Shown piece by piece: positions 1 to 8,478 of a stretch of 64,000 bases of DNA; positions within the stretch are counted from its first letter, which is position 1; every line of letters begins with the position of its first letter. The stretch is taken from NCBI GenBank assembly GCA_003279605.1, contig QCHF01000001.1:538075-602074 (forward strand). Direction: 5' to 3'. The notes beneath the pieces were generated by a model that saw only the letters and a list, made by a program, of their open reading frames with translations, did not search any database and was not told the origin of the DNA. Both the position numbers and the translations under genes were made by a program. Source of the stretch: SAR86 cluster bacterium AG-390-O18. GTDB lineage: Bacteria; Pseudomonadota; Gammaproteobacteria; Magnimaribacterales; AG-339-G14.

Positions 1-1566
1 AGATCCATCATCTTCTTCAGATCCTTGGTGTCCTCCACAGATATGAAGATTAATATCAACTTTTTGGCTTGTTATATTTATTAAAGAGAAACCATTTTCC
101 TCTCTGATTTTTAATTTTTCATTTACATCAAGAAATTCTGGTTTGCTTGCAATAACTCCTCTAGCTGAAGATGGCCAAGTACCTGTCGAACTACTGATAG
201 GTCCTACCAAAGTTGATAAAATTGGCTTTCTGAGTAAATAATCTCCACTCTTGATGATTTGATTCGATCCTACAGCATGAATATCTCCGGAAAAAGTAAA
301 ACTATTGTCTTTTCTATCAGATAGACCTTTCAAAAATCTTTGATGTTGTAAAAACCATCCCTTTTGCCATAAATATTTTTCTGCTTTAGTGGTTAGCTTC
401 CCTTTCTTCCCAGATAAGAGTTCATTCATAATTATCCCGTCCTCTTCATCAGAAGCTACTACATCTGGATACCATTCTCTCCATTTTCCTGCTGTATATC
501 CCAAAGGGTGTGATGGAATAAATGCAAGGTGCTTTGCTGATGAATTTTTAAAACGGGATAGGATCCAATCTTCATTTTTTGAATCAATCAAAACAGCTTC
601 TTTTCCTCCAATCGACATATCGCCAGCACAATCTGCAAATAGACCTTCAAAAAGATTCCCATAACGAATTCTTCCAATTTTTCTTTCAGTTGCTTCATTA
701 GGGCAATCTAGAAGAGGAGGATAAAATAAATCAGCCATCCCCTTGAAAGCACTTTTACTAAATTCATCTGCAGGGAAAGTAACTAAATTTTCTTCAGCAT
801 CGTCATTTTCAAAATAATCGTGGTCATCGGGCAAAAAGAAGATTGGAATACTTTTGAAACGTTTTCCATATAGAGATGCTATTTGATCGTTACCGATATT
901 TTTTAGAACCATTTCATTATGCTCACTTAGTCCATCTTCGTTTCTCTTGAAAGACCCATATAAAAATCTAAGCAAGCTGCCTATTAAAAATTTAATGAAT
1001 GCTGATTGTTGTCTACCAAGAGGAGGTAAATCACCTCCTCTTAAATCCCAATATACGTGGTCTCCAATTGCTATTGCTATGTCAGGTTTATTACTGATAC
1101 CCTCATCAAACATTTTTTGTCTAAAAACAAAAGGTTTAAAAAATTCTTTACCTCCAAAAGAAGTTCCATCTCCTCCTCCTGCACAAGTAAATGCCATAAT
1201 CTTGAGATTATTTGCTTCTTGATTTTCATTTGGCAAAGTTTTTAGTGGCCAATCTGGTTCCAATATCTCCTTTTTGGAGACTAAAGAAAGAGAGTAAGTT
1301 CTGTTCGATTTTAATTTTTCGCAAATAAACTGCCAGTGCTTTCCTTCTCTATCTATCTTTATGCCATTAAAAATCTTTTCATCAACTTTTAGAGATACTT
1401 CGCTTATTCCTTTGGATAAAGATATCGTTGCCGACAATTTTTCACTACTTGCAGAGCATAATATATGAAGAACTTTTGGTTTGCTGAACCAAGAAAATAA
1501 AGATTTTGTAACTAAAAGAATTATTAATAAGCCAGATAACTTTAAAAAAGTTCTTCTTGAAATCAA
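1..1566 (-). CDS. PhoD-like metallophosphatase, Tat-exported (3' end beyond window)
   Basis: Reading leftward from a TTG codon gives 522 codons without a stop, running off the left edge, so the C-terminus is missing. The N-terminus is MISRRTFLKLSG followed by a hydrophobic stretch, a textbook twin-arginine signal, so export to the periplasm or envelope is likely. A short all-beta N-terminal domain (about 30-115) precedes the phosphatase domain. Metal-binding motifs typical of the PhoD/metallophosphatase fold are visible: GDH at 168-170, DDHDY at 247-251 and SGDIH at 426-430. These enzymes hydrolyse phosphomono- or diesters with bound metals. The TTG start is inferred: an in-frame stop lies four codons upstream and there is no nearby ATG. 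The upstream NTF2-like gene ends 15 bp away, so they may be co-transcribed. The substrate cannot be told. Confidence 0.8.
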   Translation of the reverse strand, partial: MISRRTFLKLSGLLIILLVTKSLFSWFSKPKVLHILCSASSEKLSATISLSKGISEVSLKVDEKIFNGIKIDREGKHWQFICEKLKSNRTYSLSLVSKKEILEPDWPLKTLPNENQEANNLKIMAFTCAGGGDGTSFGGKEFFKPFVFRQKMFDEGISNKPDIAIAIGDHVYWDLRGGDLPPLGRQQSAFIKFLIGSLLRFLYGSFKRNEDGLSEHNEMVLKNIGNDQIASLYGKRFKSIPIFFLPDDHDYFENDDAEENLVTFPADEFSKSAFKGMADLFYPPLLDCPNEATERKIGRIRYGNLFEGLFADCAGDMSIGGKEAVLIDSKNEDWILSRFKNSSAKHLAFIPSHPLGYTAGKWREWYPDVVASDEEDGIIMNELLSGKKGKLTTKAEKYLWQKGWFLQHQRFLKGLSDRKDNSFTFSGDIHAVGSNQIIKSGDYLLRKPILSTLVGPISSSTGTWPSSARGVIASKPEFLDVNEKLKIREENGFSLINITSQKVDINLHICGGHQGSEEDDGS

Positions 1567-1581
1567 TTTAAAAAACTAGCC

Positions 1582-2010
1582 TTAAGCTGTTTTCATCTTT
1601 TCAAGCATATCTTGCATTTGTTGATGCAATTTATTGACTGCTTGAAGAGGCCTTACAATAACTTTGAATTCAGTGATTTTGTTTTCTTCGTTCCAAGAGA
1701 TTAAATCAATGCCATTGACATAAATTCCATCAATCTCTGATTCAAATTCTAGAACCGCTGAATTTTCACCAATGATTTCTTTAATATATCTAAATTTCGA
1801 TGGACTTTTTTCATCTAAGATTTCTTTGGGTGAATCTTCCCCTCCAAAAACTCCCCCTGCTGCCATCAAATACATTTTGGTTATCTCCCTGCCTCTTTGT
1901 GGTGTGTAAACCACTGGGGAATAAAAAACACAATCCTCAGCTAAAATTTCATCATATTTATCTGGGTTGTCTGATTTGATTACTTCGTACCATTTTTCTA
2001 TAGCATGCAT
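1582..2010 (-). CDS. NTF2/SnoaL-like domain protein
   Basis: A 142-residue single-domain protein with the layout of the NTF2/SnoaL fold: an N-terminal helix (MHAIEKWYEVIKSDNP), the segment DEILAEDCVFYSPVV, then four strands ending in a curved sheet (ISWNEENKITEFKVIVRPLQA). The usual family length is 120-150 residues. It has no signal peptide, so it is probably cytosolic. Family members range from isomerases and hydrolases to binding proteins, and no catalytic set stands out, so no reaction is assigned. An AGGAG-type ribosome site lies before ATG. It sits directly upstream of the PhoD-like gene and is divergent from the methyltransferase to its right. Confidence 0.7.
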   Translation of the reverse strand: MHAIEKWYEVIKSDNPDKYDEILAEDCVFYSPVVYTPQRGREITKMYLMAAGGVFGGEDSPKEILDEKSPSKFRYIKEIIGENSAVLEFESEIDGIYVNGIDLISWNEENKITEFKVIVRPLQAVNKLHQQMQDMLEKMKTA

Positions 2011-2093
2011 TTTTATCTCCTAATATAAATTCAAAAAAATTTTTGAGAGTCTATGACAATCTTAATTCAAAGTTTCATTATTTGGGAGAGAAT

Positions 2094-2840
2094 ATGGACG
2101 AATTAATTAAAAAACCTTGCCCTTCGCCAATTAACCCTATGTGGGTAAAGTTTTTGACATATAATCCTTTTTTAAAAATGATTGTTAACTTTCACAACAT
2201 AGAACTCGAAACTTCTGAAGATTCTTTTCGCCCCACTTTAATAAGTGAAGAGTGCGCTTTAAATGCTGATTTTATAAATAAAAAGGTCTTGGACATGGGA
2301 TGTGGAATTGGGCCTCTTGCAATTTATTTTGCAAAAAATGGAGCTGCTGAAGTTGATGCTTGTGATATCTATGATAAGCACTTAGAACTTACAAAACTTA
2401 ATGCAAAACGAAACGAAGTCTCAATAAATGTTATTGAATCTGACTTATTTCAAAATGTAACCAGTAAATACGATTTAATCTGTTGTGATGTTTCTGGAGT
2501 ATCAAAAAATATTGCCGAAGTAACTGGCTGGTTTCCAACAGAAGTTCCTAAGGCAGACGATACCGGATCAAATTTGATTGTAAGAGTTATTGAGGGTAGT
2601 CCAGAATATCTCAAGGACGGAGGCTGTTTGAATATATGCACAACTTCATTTTCAAATATACAAGAAATTGAAAGCGCTATGCAGAATTCTTTTCCAGATA
2701 AATGGGAGAAGATTTTAGAAAAAGAAGTCCCTTTCTCAAAACGCTTATTAGCAAATATTGATTTATTGAAAGATGAAATGTACTTGGAAAAAAACGGAAG
2801 CTATTTCTGGATATTTTCTATGTATAAATTAAGTAAATAA
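2094..2840 (+). CDS. class I SAM-dependent methyltransferase (PrmA/PrmB-like)
   Basis: The Rossmann methyltransferase motif I is clear (VLDMGCGIGPLAIYFA), followed by an acidic motif II (EVDACDIYDKHLELTKLNAK) and a motif IV-like YDLICCDVSG. The arrangement resembles methyltransferases of protein or small-molecule nitrogen such as PrmA/PrmB, but the usual NPPY motif is replaced by CDVSG, so the substrate is open. I place the start at ATG 2094 because GGGAGAG sits six bases upstream. A TTG at 2043 in the same frame would add 17 residues but has no ribosome site. The last 12 bases overlap the 3' end of the convergent aldo/keto reductase gene. Confidence 0.75.
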   Translation: MDELIKKPCPSPINPMWVKFLTYNPFLKMIVNFHNIELETSEDSFRPTLISEECALNADFINKKVLDMGCGIGPLAIYFAKNGAAEVDACDIYDKHLELTKLNAKRNEVSINVIESDLFQNVTSKYDLICCDVSGVSKNIAEVTGWFPTEVPKADDTGSNLIVRVIEGSPEYLKDGGCLNICTTSFSNIQEIESAMQNSFPDKWEKILEKEVPFSKRLLANIDLLKDEMYLEKNGSYFWIFSMYKLSK

Positions 2841-3806
2841 ATTTTTAAGTTCATTTAATTGTTCTTCGCTTAACTCACTCATATTTTCAGTATCTAAACA
2901 CTCTTTTAACTCTTGAGTATTTTTTACTCCCAAAATCACGGAACTTACTTTTTGTGTCGAAAGAGCATAACGATGCGCTAAAGAGGCTGGAGATTCGCCC
3001 CACTTTTTTGCAAGTTCTCTAAAAGGCTCTGCTCTTTCATAGTCATCAAAGTCAGGCTTGTCTCTTCCTGATGGATGAGGTTCGCGATCCATTTTTGACG
3101 TTAATGCTCCTGCTTGAACAGCTCTAATGGCCAAAATAGGAATATCTTTGTCCTGACATTCTTTGAGAATTCTATTTGGATTAGGTTTTTTACTGATATA
3201 GCCTATAGCTCCAATAGAATTCATCACGTTCACTGCGCACTGCATGGCCTCGGGTTTTTTTTCATAGTTAATTGCAGAAATTAAAGCTTCTTCTTCGCCC
3301 AGCCCTATTCCCCAAGAATCTATCTTTCCTTCAGACTTCAATCTTTCGAAAGCTGGAATCACAGAATCATAATAACAAGACAAAGAAGTTGTAATTGAAT
3401 CTCTTAAATCATTTAAAACGGGTAGTTGATAGTCATCTTTGATCAATTGAGAATGCAAAAGAAATAAGTTCACCTTTTCTATTTTCATTCTCTCAAGACT
3501 TTCGATAAGAGATTCATTGAGTTTTTCATAAACCTGATCGTGCGGAAGAGTTCCCAACTGACATTTGGTTGTAATCTTCAATTTATTTACATCTCTATCT
3601 TTGAGAGCTTCTCCAACGACTAGTTCAGCTTCTCCTCTGCCATACATTGGAGCCATATCAAGATGGTTGATACCGGAATCAATAGCATATAGAACAGTAT
3701 CTACAGCTTCTCTTCTAGTTGTTTTGCCCCATACATTACCTATCCCGCCTCCTCCTAAAGTTAAAGCGCTGATTGATCCAAAAGGCGTGAAGTTTTTATA
3801 TTTCAT
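2829..3806 (-). CDS. aldo/keto reductase
   Basis: A 325-residue NADPH-dependent oxidoreductase of the aldo/keto reductase (TIM barrel) superfamily. The catalytic tetrad can be picked out as Asp50 and Tyr55 (HLDMAPMYGRGEAE), Lys81 (ITTKCQ) and His118 (LFLLHSQ). The C-terminal part has the expected ILGVKNTQELKE cofactor-binding segment. Length and organisation match bacterial L-fucose/D-threo-aldose dehydrogenase-type members, but the natural carbonyl substrate is not readable. The stop overlaps the 3' end of the methyltransferase gene by 12 bp, and the flavin monooxygenase gene ends 21 bp upstream, so the two redox genes are probably one transcript. Confidence 0.85.
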   Translation of the reverse strand: MKYKNFTPFGSISALTLGGGGIGNVWGKTTRREAVDTVLYAIDSGINHLDMAPMYGRGEAELVVGEALKDRDVNKLKITTKCQLGTLPHDQVYEKLNESLIESLERMKIEKVNLFLLHSQLIKDDYQLPVLNDLRDSITTSLSCYYDSVIPAFERLKSEGKIDSWGIGLGEEEALISAINYEKKPEAMQCAVNVMNSIGAIGYISKKPNPNRILKECQDKDIPILAIRAVQAGALTSKMDREPHPSGRDKPDFDDYERAEPFRELAKKWGESPASLAHRYALSTQKVSSVILGVKNTQELKECLDTENMSELSEEQLNELKNLFT

Positions 3807-3827
3807 AAGTGAGTCATAATTTAAATT

Positions 3828-5003
3828 TTATTTTGAGATGGCATCGTATTTATAAAAACTATCCATAATTTTTTTAATAAAAAATTTCATTACTAAGTTT
3901 CTAAAAATAGCAAAGAAATCCGAAAGATGAAAAATTGTTGCATTCCTGGAGGCAGTTCTTTGTGCCTTTGCCGTTCTATACTTTCTTTTATTCTCATAAT
4001 CATTAAGTCCTAATTCAACATCATCGAAAGAAGAAAGGCTTGATGCCAAAACAATGCCATCCTCAATAGCCATTGCAGCTCCTTGAGCAACAAACGGCAA
4101 CATTGGATGAGCAGCATCTCCAAGCAAACTAAACCTTCCTTTACTCCATTTATTCATGGGCGCCCTATCGTGTAACCCCCATTTATATAAACTACCGGGT
4201 TTTGTACTTTCTAAAATCTCTTGAATTTCGGGATGCCAGTCGGAAAAAATATGCTTAAGTTCAGAGATATCTCCTTTTTCTGACCAATCCTCATTCATCC
4301 AGTCATTCTGTTCAACAAGGCATACACAATTTAAAAAATTTCCACCTTTTACCAGATATTGTACAAAATGCTTCTTGGGTCCCAACCAAACTTTGGTATT
4401 TTGTTGTAAGAATTTTGAAGATATTTCTTCTATAGGGACTAACATTCGCCATGCTACATTCCCTGTGTATCTGGCTTTATCTTCCCCCCAAAGCTTTTTT
4501 CTTACAATTGAATGAATTCCATCTGCACCAATCACAGCATCCGAGCCAATCAGTCTTTCTTTAGTTTTAATAAAGGCGCCATTTGCTTCTTCATATAAGT
4601 CTAAGATTTCAGAATTTTTTTTAATTTGAATTTCTTCTTTATTGATAACTTTCAAAAGAGCTTTTTGTAAATCAGCTCGATGAATATCATAATTTGGAGA
4701 ACCATATATCTTTACTGAAGAATTTTTTAAAGCCTGTTGAGCTAAAACTTTTCCATTTCGATAATGAACAAATTGAAAAGCTTCCGGTTCATATATATCT
4801 GCCTGTAACTCTTCCATAACACCAAGATGTTTTAATACCTTGTTAGCATTTGGTGAAAGCTGAATTCCAGCTCCTAGTTCACTTAAAGATTCTGTCTTTT
4901 CATAAATGATTGGTTTATGGCCTCTTTTTTTCAAAGCCAGAGCAGCTACCAATCCTCCAATTCCAGCTCCAACAATTGAAATTTCTAAAGGTTTGGATTT
5001 CAT
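3828..5003 (-). CDS. class A FAD-dependent aromatic monooxygenase (salicylate/3-hydroxybenzoate hydroxylase-like)
   Basis: A 391-residue single-component flavoprotein hydroxylase. The N-terminus carries the FAD-binding GAGIGG at 12-17 with the downstream acidic IIYEK. The middle has the DG motif (VIGADGIHSIVRKKLWG), and the third motif, LLGDAAHPMLPFVAQGAAMAIEDG, closes the FAD site. Family members use NAD(P)H and O2 to hydroxylate aromatic acids. The GIQLSPNANKVL segment resembles salicylate and 3-hydroxybenzoate hydroxylases; the exact ring substrate is inferred only loosely. It lies 12 bp after the iota-CA-like gene and just before the aldo/keto reductase, consistent with a small oxidative operon. 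Confidence 0.85.
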   Translation of the reverse strand: MKSKPLEISIVGAGIGGLVAALALKKRGHKPIIYEKTESLSELGAGIQLSPNANKVLKHLGVMEELQADIYEPEAFQFVHYRNGKVLAQQALKNSSVKIYGSPNYDIHRADLQKALLKVINKEEIQIKKNSEILDLYEEANGAFIKTKERLIGSDAVIGADGIHSIVRKKLWGEDKARYTGNVAWRMLVPIEEISSKFLQQNTKVWLGPKKHFVQYLVKGGNFLNCVCLVEQNDWMNEDWSEKGDISELKHIFSDWHPEIQEILESTKPGSLYKWGLHDRAPMNKWSKGRFSLLGDAAHPMLPFVAQGAAMAIEDGIVLASSLSSFDDVELGLNDYENKRKYRTAKAQRTASRNATIFHLSDFFAIFRNLVMKFFIKKIMDSFYKYDAISK

Positions 5004-5015
5004 AAAAAATAATGG

Positions 5016-5462
5016 TTAGAGAACAGGAGAAGAATGGTGAATCTTTATCTTAATTTCTTCTTCTTCAATACAAAAAACAAAAGTGAAAGCAACTAAGGTA
5101 GTCTCACTAGAAGAAACGGGCTTAAACAAAAGCGTTCCCATTGCAGAGGATAAGTCTTTCTCATTTAAAATATTCAATTCTTGAAGATTTATTTCTTCCC
5201 ATGGCTTTAAAGCAAAACCGTTATCTTCTAAAAATTTTCCCTTAACGAAATAAGACAAAGCATCTTCCAAGTTATTTCTAAATATTTTTTCTTTGGCAAA
5301 AGTCGGTTTAAAGAGTATCTGTTGAGTTTTAAAAGCGTAGTGCTTAGATAAAAATTTCAAGGCTTCTTTTTCAAAATCCTCTTTTTTTGAATAAGCTTGT
5401 CCTATCTCAATTACTCCTTTGGCCCATGAATCAAGAAACTCTTTAATTTTAGATTCGTTCAT
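5016..5462 (-). CDS. iota-carbonic-anhydrase-like CaMKII-association-domain protein
   Basis: A 148-residue protein with no signal peptide. Recognisable segments are SWAKGVIEIGQAY (13-24), FLSKHYAF, ILFKPTFA (49-56), ALSYFVKGKFLEDNGFALKP (68-87), SSAMGTLLFKP and a C-terminal IHHSS (141-145). From memory this order matches the CaMKII-AD/SnoaL-like family that includes iota-carbonic anhydrases, in which the C-terminal HHSS is characteristic and activity is reported to need no zinc. Carbonic anhydrase activity (CO2 to bicarbonate) is therefore a reasonable hypothesis, not a demonstrated assignment. Some database homologues carry a misleading phosphoribosyl-AMP cyclohydrolase label. It heads the leftward monooxygenase/reductase group. 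Confidence 0.5.
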   Translation of the reverse strand: MNESKIKEFLDSWAKGVIEIGQAYSKKEDFEKEALKFLSKHYAFKTQQILFKPTFAKEKIFRNNLEDALSYFVKGKFLEDNGFALKPWEEINLQELNILNEKDLSSAMGTLLFKPVSSSETTLVAFTFVFCIEEEEIKIKIHHSSPVL

Positions 5463-5514
5463 AAAATTATGATAATTAATTTATTTAGGTATTGAAACTT
5501 AGTAAGATGAATTT

Positions 5515-6339
5515 ATGAGCATCTATAAAGATAAAAAAGTCCTAATCACAGGCGCATCAACTGGCATAGGCTATGCCTTGGCTGAAGAATTAAATAAACG
5601 AGGTGCAGAAGTTATTTTAACTGCAAGATCAGAGAATAAATTGCATGCACTTGCTGAAAAAATTAAAGCATCTGGTGGGAAAGCACATGTCTTTATTGAA
5701 GATCTTTCTATTCAAGGCTCTGCTGAAGCTTTATATAACCAAATAAAATCGCAAAATTTATCTGTCGATATCTTAATTAATAATGCTGGATACGGTAGAT
5801 GGGGAGAATTAACTAGCTTTGAAAGGGATGATTATGCAGAGATGTTGCAACTCAATGTTGTAACGCTGACAGATCTTTGCCATTTGTATTTGCCTGATAT
5901 GGTTCGACAAGGTGGCGGTGGCATTATAAATGTTGGCTCTATGGCTTCTTTAGCACCAATACCATATGCAAGTATTTATTCTTCTTCAAAAGCATATGTT
6001 TTGATGTTCTCTGAAGCCATAAGGTTTGAATATCAAGATAAAAATATCAAAGTTATGGCGCTTCTTCCTGGGGGAACGGAATCAGAGTTTGCCCGAGTAG
6101 CTACAGAAAAATCTAAGGAACTAACTGAAAGATATCAAAATCGAGATAACTCAGCTTCTGGAGTGTCGATGCAAACTTCGCATGATGTTGCTCTAGAATG
6201 TCTTGAGGGTTTTGAAAAAGATAAACAATACATCTTATGCGGCAGAAGCAATAGAGTTCTAAATTTCCTTACTGGCTTTATGAGCAGAAAAGCTGTTCTT
6301 AATTTAACTGGGAAAATGTTTAAACGCATTGCAGGTTAG
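5515..6339 (+). CDS. short-chain dehydrogenase/reductase (SDR)
   Basis: A 274-residue classical SDR. The cofactor motif TGASTGIG is at 12-19, NNAG at 89-92, and the catalytic Ser142, Tyr155 and Lys159 (YSSSK) are all present. The residues after beta-2 (ILTARSENKL) suggest NADP(H) through the Arg. The C-terminal region (SRKAVLNLTGKMFKRIAG) is of the type seen in SDRs acting on lipid or acyl substrates, but the substrate is unknown. It is a single rightward gene between two leftward groups, with a 52 bp divergent region on its left that must hold promoters for both sides. Confidence 0.85.
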   Translation: MSIYKDKKVLITGASTGIGYALAEELNKRGAEVILTARSENKLHALAEKIKASGGKAHVFIEDLSIQGSAEALYNQIKSQNLSVDILINNAGYGRWGELTSFERDDYAEMLQLNVVTLTDLCHLYLPDMVRQGGGGIINVGSMASLAPIPYASIYSSSKAYVLMFSEAIRFEYQDKNIKVMALLPGGTESEFARVATEKSKELTERYQNRDNSASGVSMQTSHDVALECLEGFEKDKQYILCGRSNRVLNFLTGFMSRKAVLNLTGKMFKRIAG

Positions 6340-6360
6340 TAAACCCTAAAAATTTATTTA

Positions 6361-7113
6361 CTAGCTCAAATTAGAAGCAATTTCATTCAAGTGACTGAAA
6401 GTCTCTAAATTGGCTTTCATGATAATTTCCATTTCTGGAACTGTTTCACTAATGTCTCCCATTTTGGTTAAAACCATATGAACGTCATCATGATAAGGAA
6501 GCTTGCTCATATCTTCCAACCAACGACTAAGATTTTCAAAGTCGCTATAGTCAAAGAGATTGGTAAATTGCGTATTCAGCTGAGCAATTTCAACATACGC
6601 TGAAAAGTCGGCAATGGTGACATGGTCTCCTGCAATAAATTTATTTTTTTTCAGCCACTGAGTTTCTAATGCTTTGAGCGCATTATTAAACATTCTCTGA
6701 GACATATTTATTAAGTCTTCAGAAAGTCCCAAGTCAGGTCTTAAAATTGGCGCAAAATAACCGGTAGATGCCTCTTTAATACTTCGGTGATGATAGTGAA
6801 GGTAATGATCAACCTTCCCTCTAAGTTCAGGATCTTCTGGGTACAAATCATTCCATTTGTGTTTGTTACACAAGTAACACATGATTGCTATCGACTCCGA
6901 TAACAAATATCCAGTTTCAGGATCTTCCAAACCAGGAATAGTTCCATTGGGATATTTTTCTAAATAAGAAGGATGACGAGTACCATTTTCTTTTGGAGAA
7001 CCTGGTGCGGTGATAATCAATTCAAAAGGTAATTTTTTATAGAGCATCACCCATAAAACTGTCCTTACAGCTTGAGACATTGGAACACCAAAAATTTTAA
7101 GTTTACTTCTCAT
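6361..7113 (-). CDS. glutathione S-transferase family protein
   Basis: A 250-residue two-domain GST fold. The thioredoxin-like N-terminal domain has the cis-Pro region NGTIPGLEDPETG and the glutathione gamma-Glu contact LLSESIAIMCYL. The helical C-terminal domain contains the conserved N-capping motif FIAGDHVTIADFSAYVE. The first strand is KLKIFGVPMSQAVRTV; the Ser of PMSQ is the likely thiol-activating residue, as in theta/beta-like classes. It is longer than the usual 200-220 residues because of a C-terminal tail. It follows the YghU-like gene by 2 bp and is the last gene of the leftward GST run. The substrate is unknown. Confidence 0.85.
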   Translation of the reverse strand: MRSKLKIFGVPMSQAVRTVLWVMLYKKLPFELIITAPGSPKENGTRHPSYLEKYPNGTIPGLEDPETGYLLSESIAIMCYLCNKHKWNDLYPEDPELRGKVDHYLHYHHRSIKEASTGYFAPILRPDLGLSEDLINMSQRMFNNALKALETQWLKKNKFIAGDHVTIADFSAYVEIAQLNTQFTNLFDYSDFENLSRWLEDMSKLPYHDDVHMVLTKMGDISETVPEMEIIMKANLETFSHLNEIASNLS

Positions 7114-7115
7114 GC

Positions 7116-7958
7116 TTAATCAAGGTCACTGGCATCATGCCTTTCAGGAATCGCATTATCTTCTGGTCCACTAGGAGGTCGCCCTACTCTAGCTCCTCTT
7201 TTAAAGGCGGGTCTTTCAGAAATTTCCTCGGCCCAACGAACAACATTTTTATAAGATTTCACATCTAAAAATTCTGCTGCATTGTATGCATTCTTTAGCA
7301 CTAAATAACCATACCAAGGATGAATTGCCATATCGGCAATGTTGTATTCATCGCCACAAATGAATTTTCTATTTTCTAAATTTTTATCTAAGACATCCAA
7401 CTGACGTTTAACTTCCATGGCAAAACGATTAATGGGATATTCAAATTTTTCTGGAGCATAGGCATAAAAATGTCCAAATCCTCCACCTAAGTAGGGAGCG
7501 CTTCCCATTTGCCAAAAAAGCCAAGACATACATTCGGCCCTTGCAGCAGGATCGGTTGGAATGAACTCGCCAAATTTCTCAGCAAGGTAAACTAAAATTG
7601 CGCCAGATTCAAAAACTCTGGTATACGGCTCTGAACTTCTATCCAAAAGAGCAGGAATTTTAGAATTTGGATTTATCTCAACAAAACCGCTTCCAAATTG
7701 ATCGCCATTTCCTATGTTAATCAGATATGCATCGTACTCAGCACCTTCGTACCCTAAAGCCAAAAGTTCTTCAAGAAGAACGGTGACCTTAACTCCATTT
7801 GGCGTACCTAGAGAATAGAGTTGCATGGGATGTTTCCCTACAGGCAATTCTTTGTCATGGGTTGCGCCAGAAATTGGTCTATTTATGTTTGCAAATCTGC
7901 CACCGCTTTCTTGATCCCAAGTCCATACTTTTGGGGGTGAATACTTTTCATCTGTCAT
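7116..7958 (-). CDS. yghU: YghU-like glutathione S-transferase (disulfide-bond oxidoreductase type)
   Basis: A 280-residue protein that follows the Escherichia coli YghU pattern along its length: an N-terminal extension (YSPPKVWTWDQESGG, FANINRPISGATHDKELPVG), the thioredoxin-like domain (MQLYSLGTPNGVKVTVLLEEL), EINPNSKIPALLD, and a helical domain with FICGDEYNIADMAIHPWYG. YghU binds two glutathiones and reduces small disulfides rather than acting as a classical transferase. The start overlaps the stop of the upstream DUF2306-like gene by 4 bp, so translation is probably coupled. The call is by motif recognition. Confidence 0.85.
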   Translation of the reverse strand: MTDEKYSPPKVWTWDQESGGRFANINRPISGATHDKELPVGKHPMQLYSLGTPNGVKVTVLLEELLALGYEGAEYDAYLINIGNGDQFGSGFVEINPNSKIPALLDRSSEPYTRVFESGAILVYLAEKFGEFIPTDPAARAECMSWLFWQMGSAPYLGGGFGHFYAYAPEKFEYPINRFAMEVKRQLDVLDKNLENRKFICGDEYNIADMAIHPWYGYLVLKNAYNAAEFLDVKSYKNVVRWAEEISERPAFKRGARVGRPPSGPEDNAIPERHDASDLD

Positions 7959-8446
7959 CGAATATCTCCATTTTTTTTAAGCCAGATCATCTGCATGATG
8001 ATACCGACAAAGTAAATCAGTAAAAAGGATAATTGAAAATTTACTAACAAGGGAGCTTCAAAAGAATCGACAAAGGGATCACCGACAGGAATTCTTCTGA
8101 GAAAGTCTGTAATTGCAGGAATCATATGAAACAAAAAAGTACTTGTGTAACCCAAAGCTTGAAAATATTTTGAAAAACCGCCAAATAACTTAAATTTTTC
8201 CATGATGATAGCGCCAATCAAAGCTACCAAAGTTAAAACAGCCAAGACATGAGCTATTCCAAATCCACCTTGGTTATATATACCCAAAGCAGAGCCAGCC
8301 ACTATTGCAGTTAAGACAATATAGATTTGACCAATCCTATTTTCTGAAGAAATGATTTTGAATTTTGCTATGGCATAGAATCCGGTTAAAACTGCACCTA
8401 TTCCTAAAATGGTATGAAACCATCCCAACATTGTCATTTCTGGCAT
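7955..8446 (-). CDS. DUF2306-like integral membrane protein
   Basis: A 163-residue membrane protein with four to five predicted helices (about 7-27, 40-58, 63-83, 95-115, 135-157). The opening WFHTILGIGAVLTGFYAI and the later ALGYTSTFLFHMIPAI place conserved His residues inside helices, as in the DUF2306 family of inner-membrane proteins, whose role is not established to my knowledge. The gene lies between a GST gene and yghU and overlaps the latter by 4 bp, suggesting coordinated expression with the glutathione genes. A haem-binding or redox role could be guessed from the membrane His residues, but nothing proves it. Confidence 0.65.
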   Translation of the reverse strand: MPEMTMLGWFHTILGIGAVLTGFYAIAKFKIISSENRIGQIYIVLTAIVAGSALGIYNQGGFGIAHVLAVLTLVALIGAIIMEKFKLFGGFSKYFQALGYTSTFLFHMIPAITDFLRRIPVGDPFVDSFEAPLLVNFQLSFLLIYFVGIIMQMIWLKKNGDIR

Positions 8447-8478
8447 TTTTTCTCCTTGATTTAATTAATAAAACTTTA

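Noticed and set aside
389-1245. Open frames on the rightward strand opposite the PhoD-like gene
   Set aside because: They have no recognisable family, no ribosome site and lie wholly inside the strong leftward reading.
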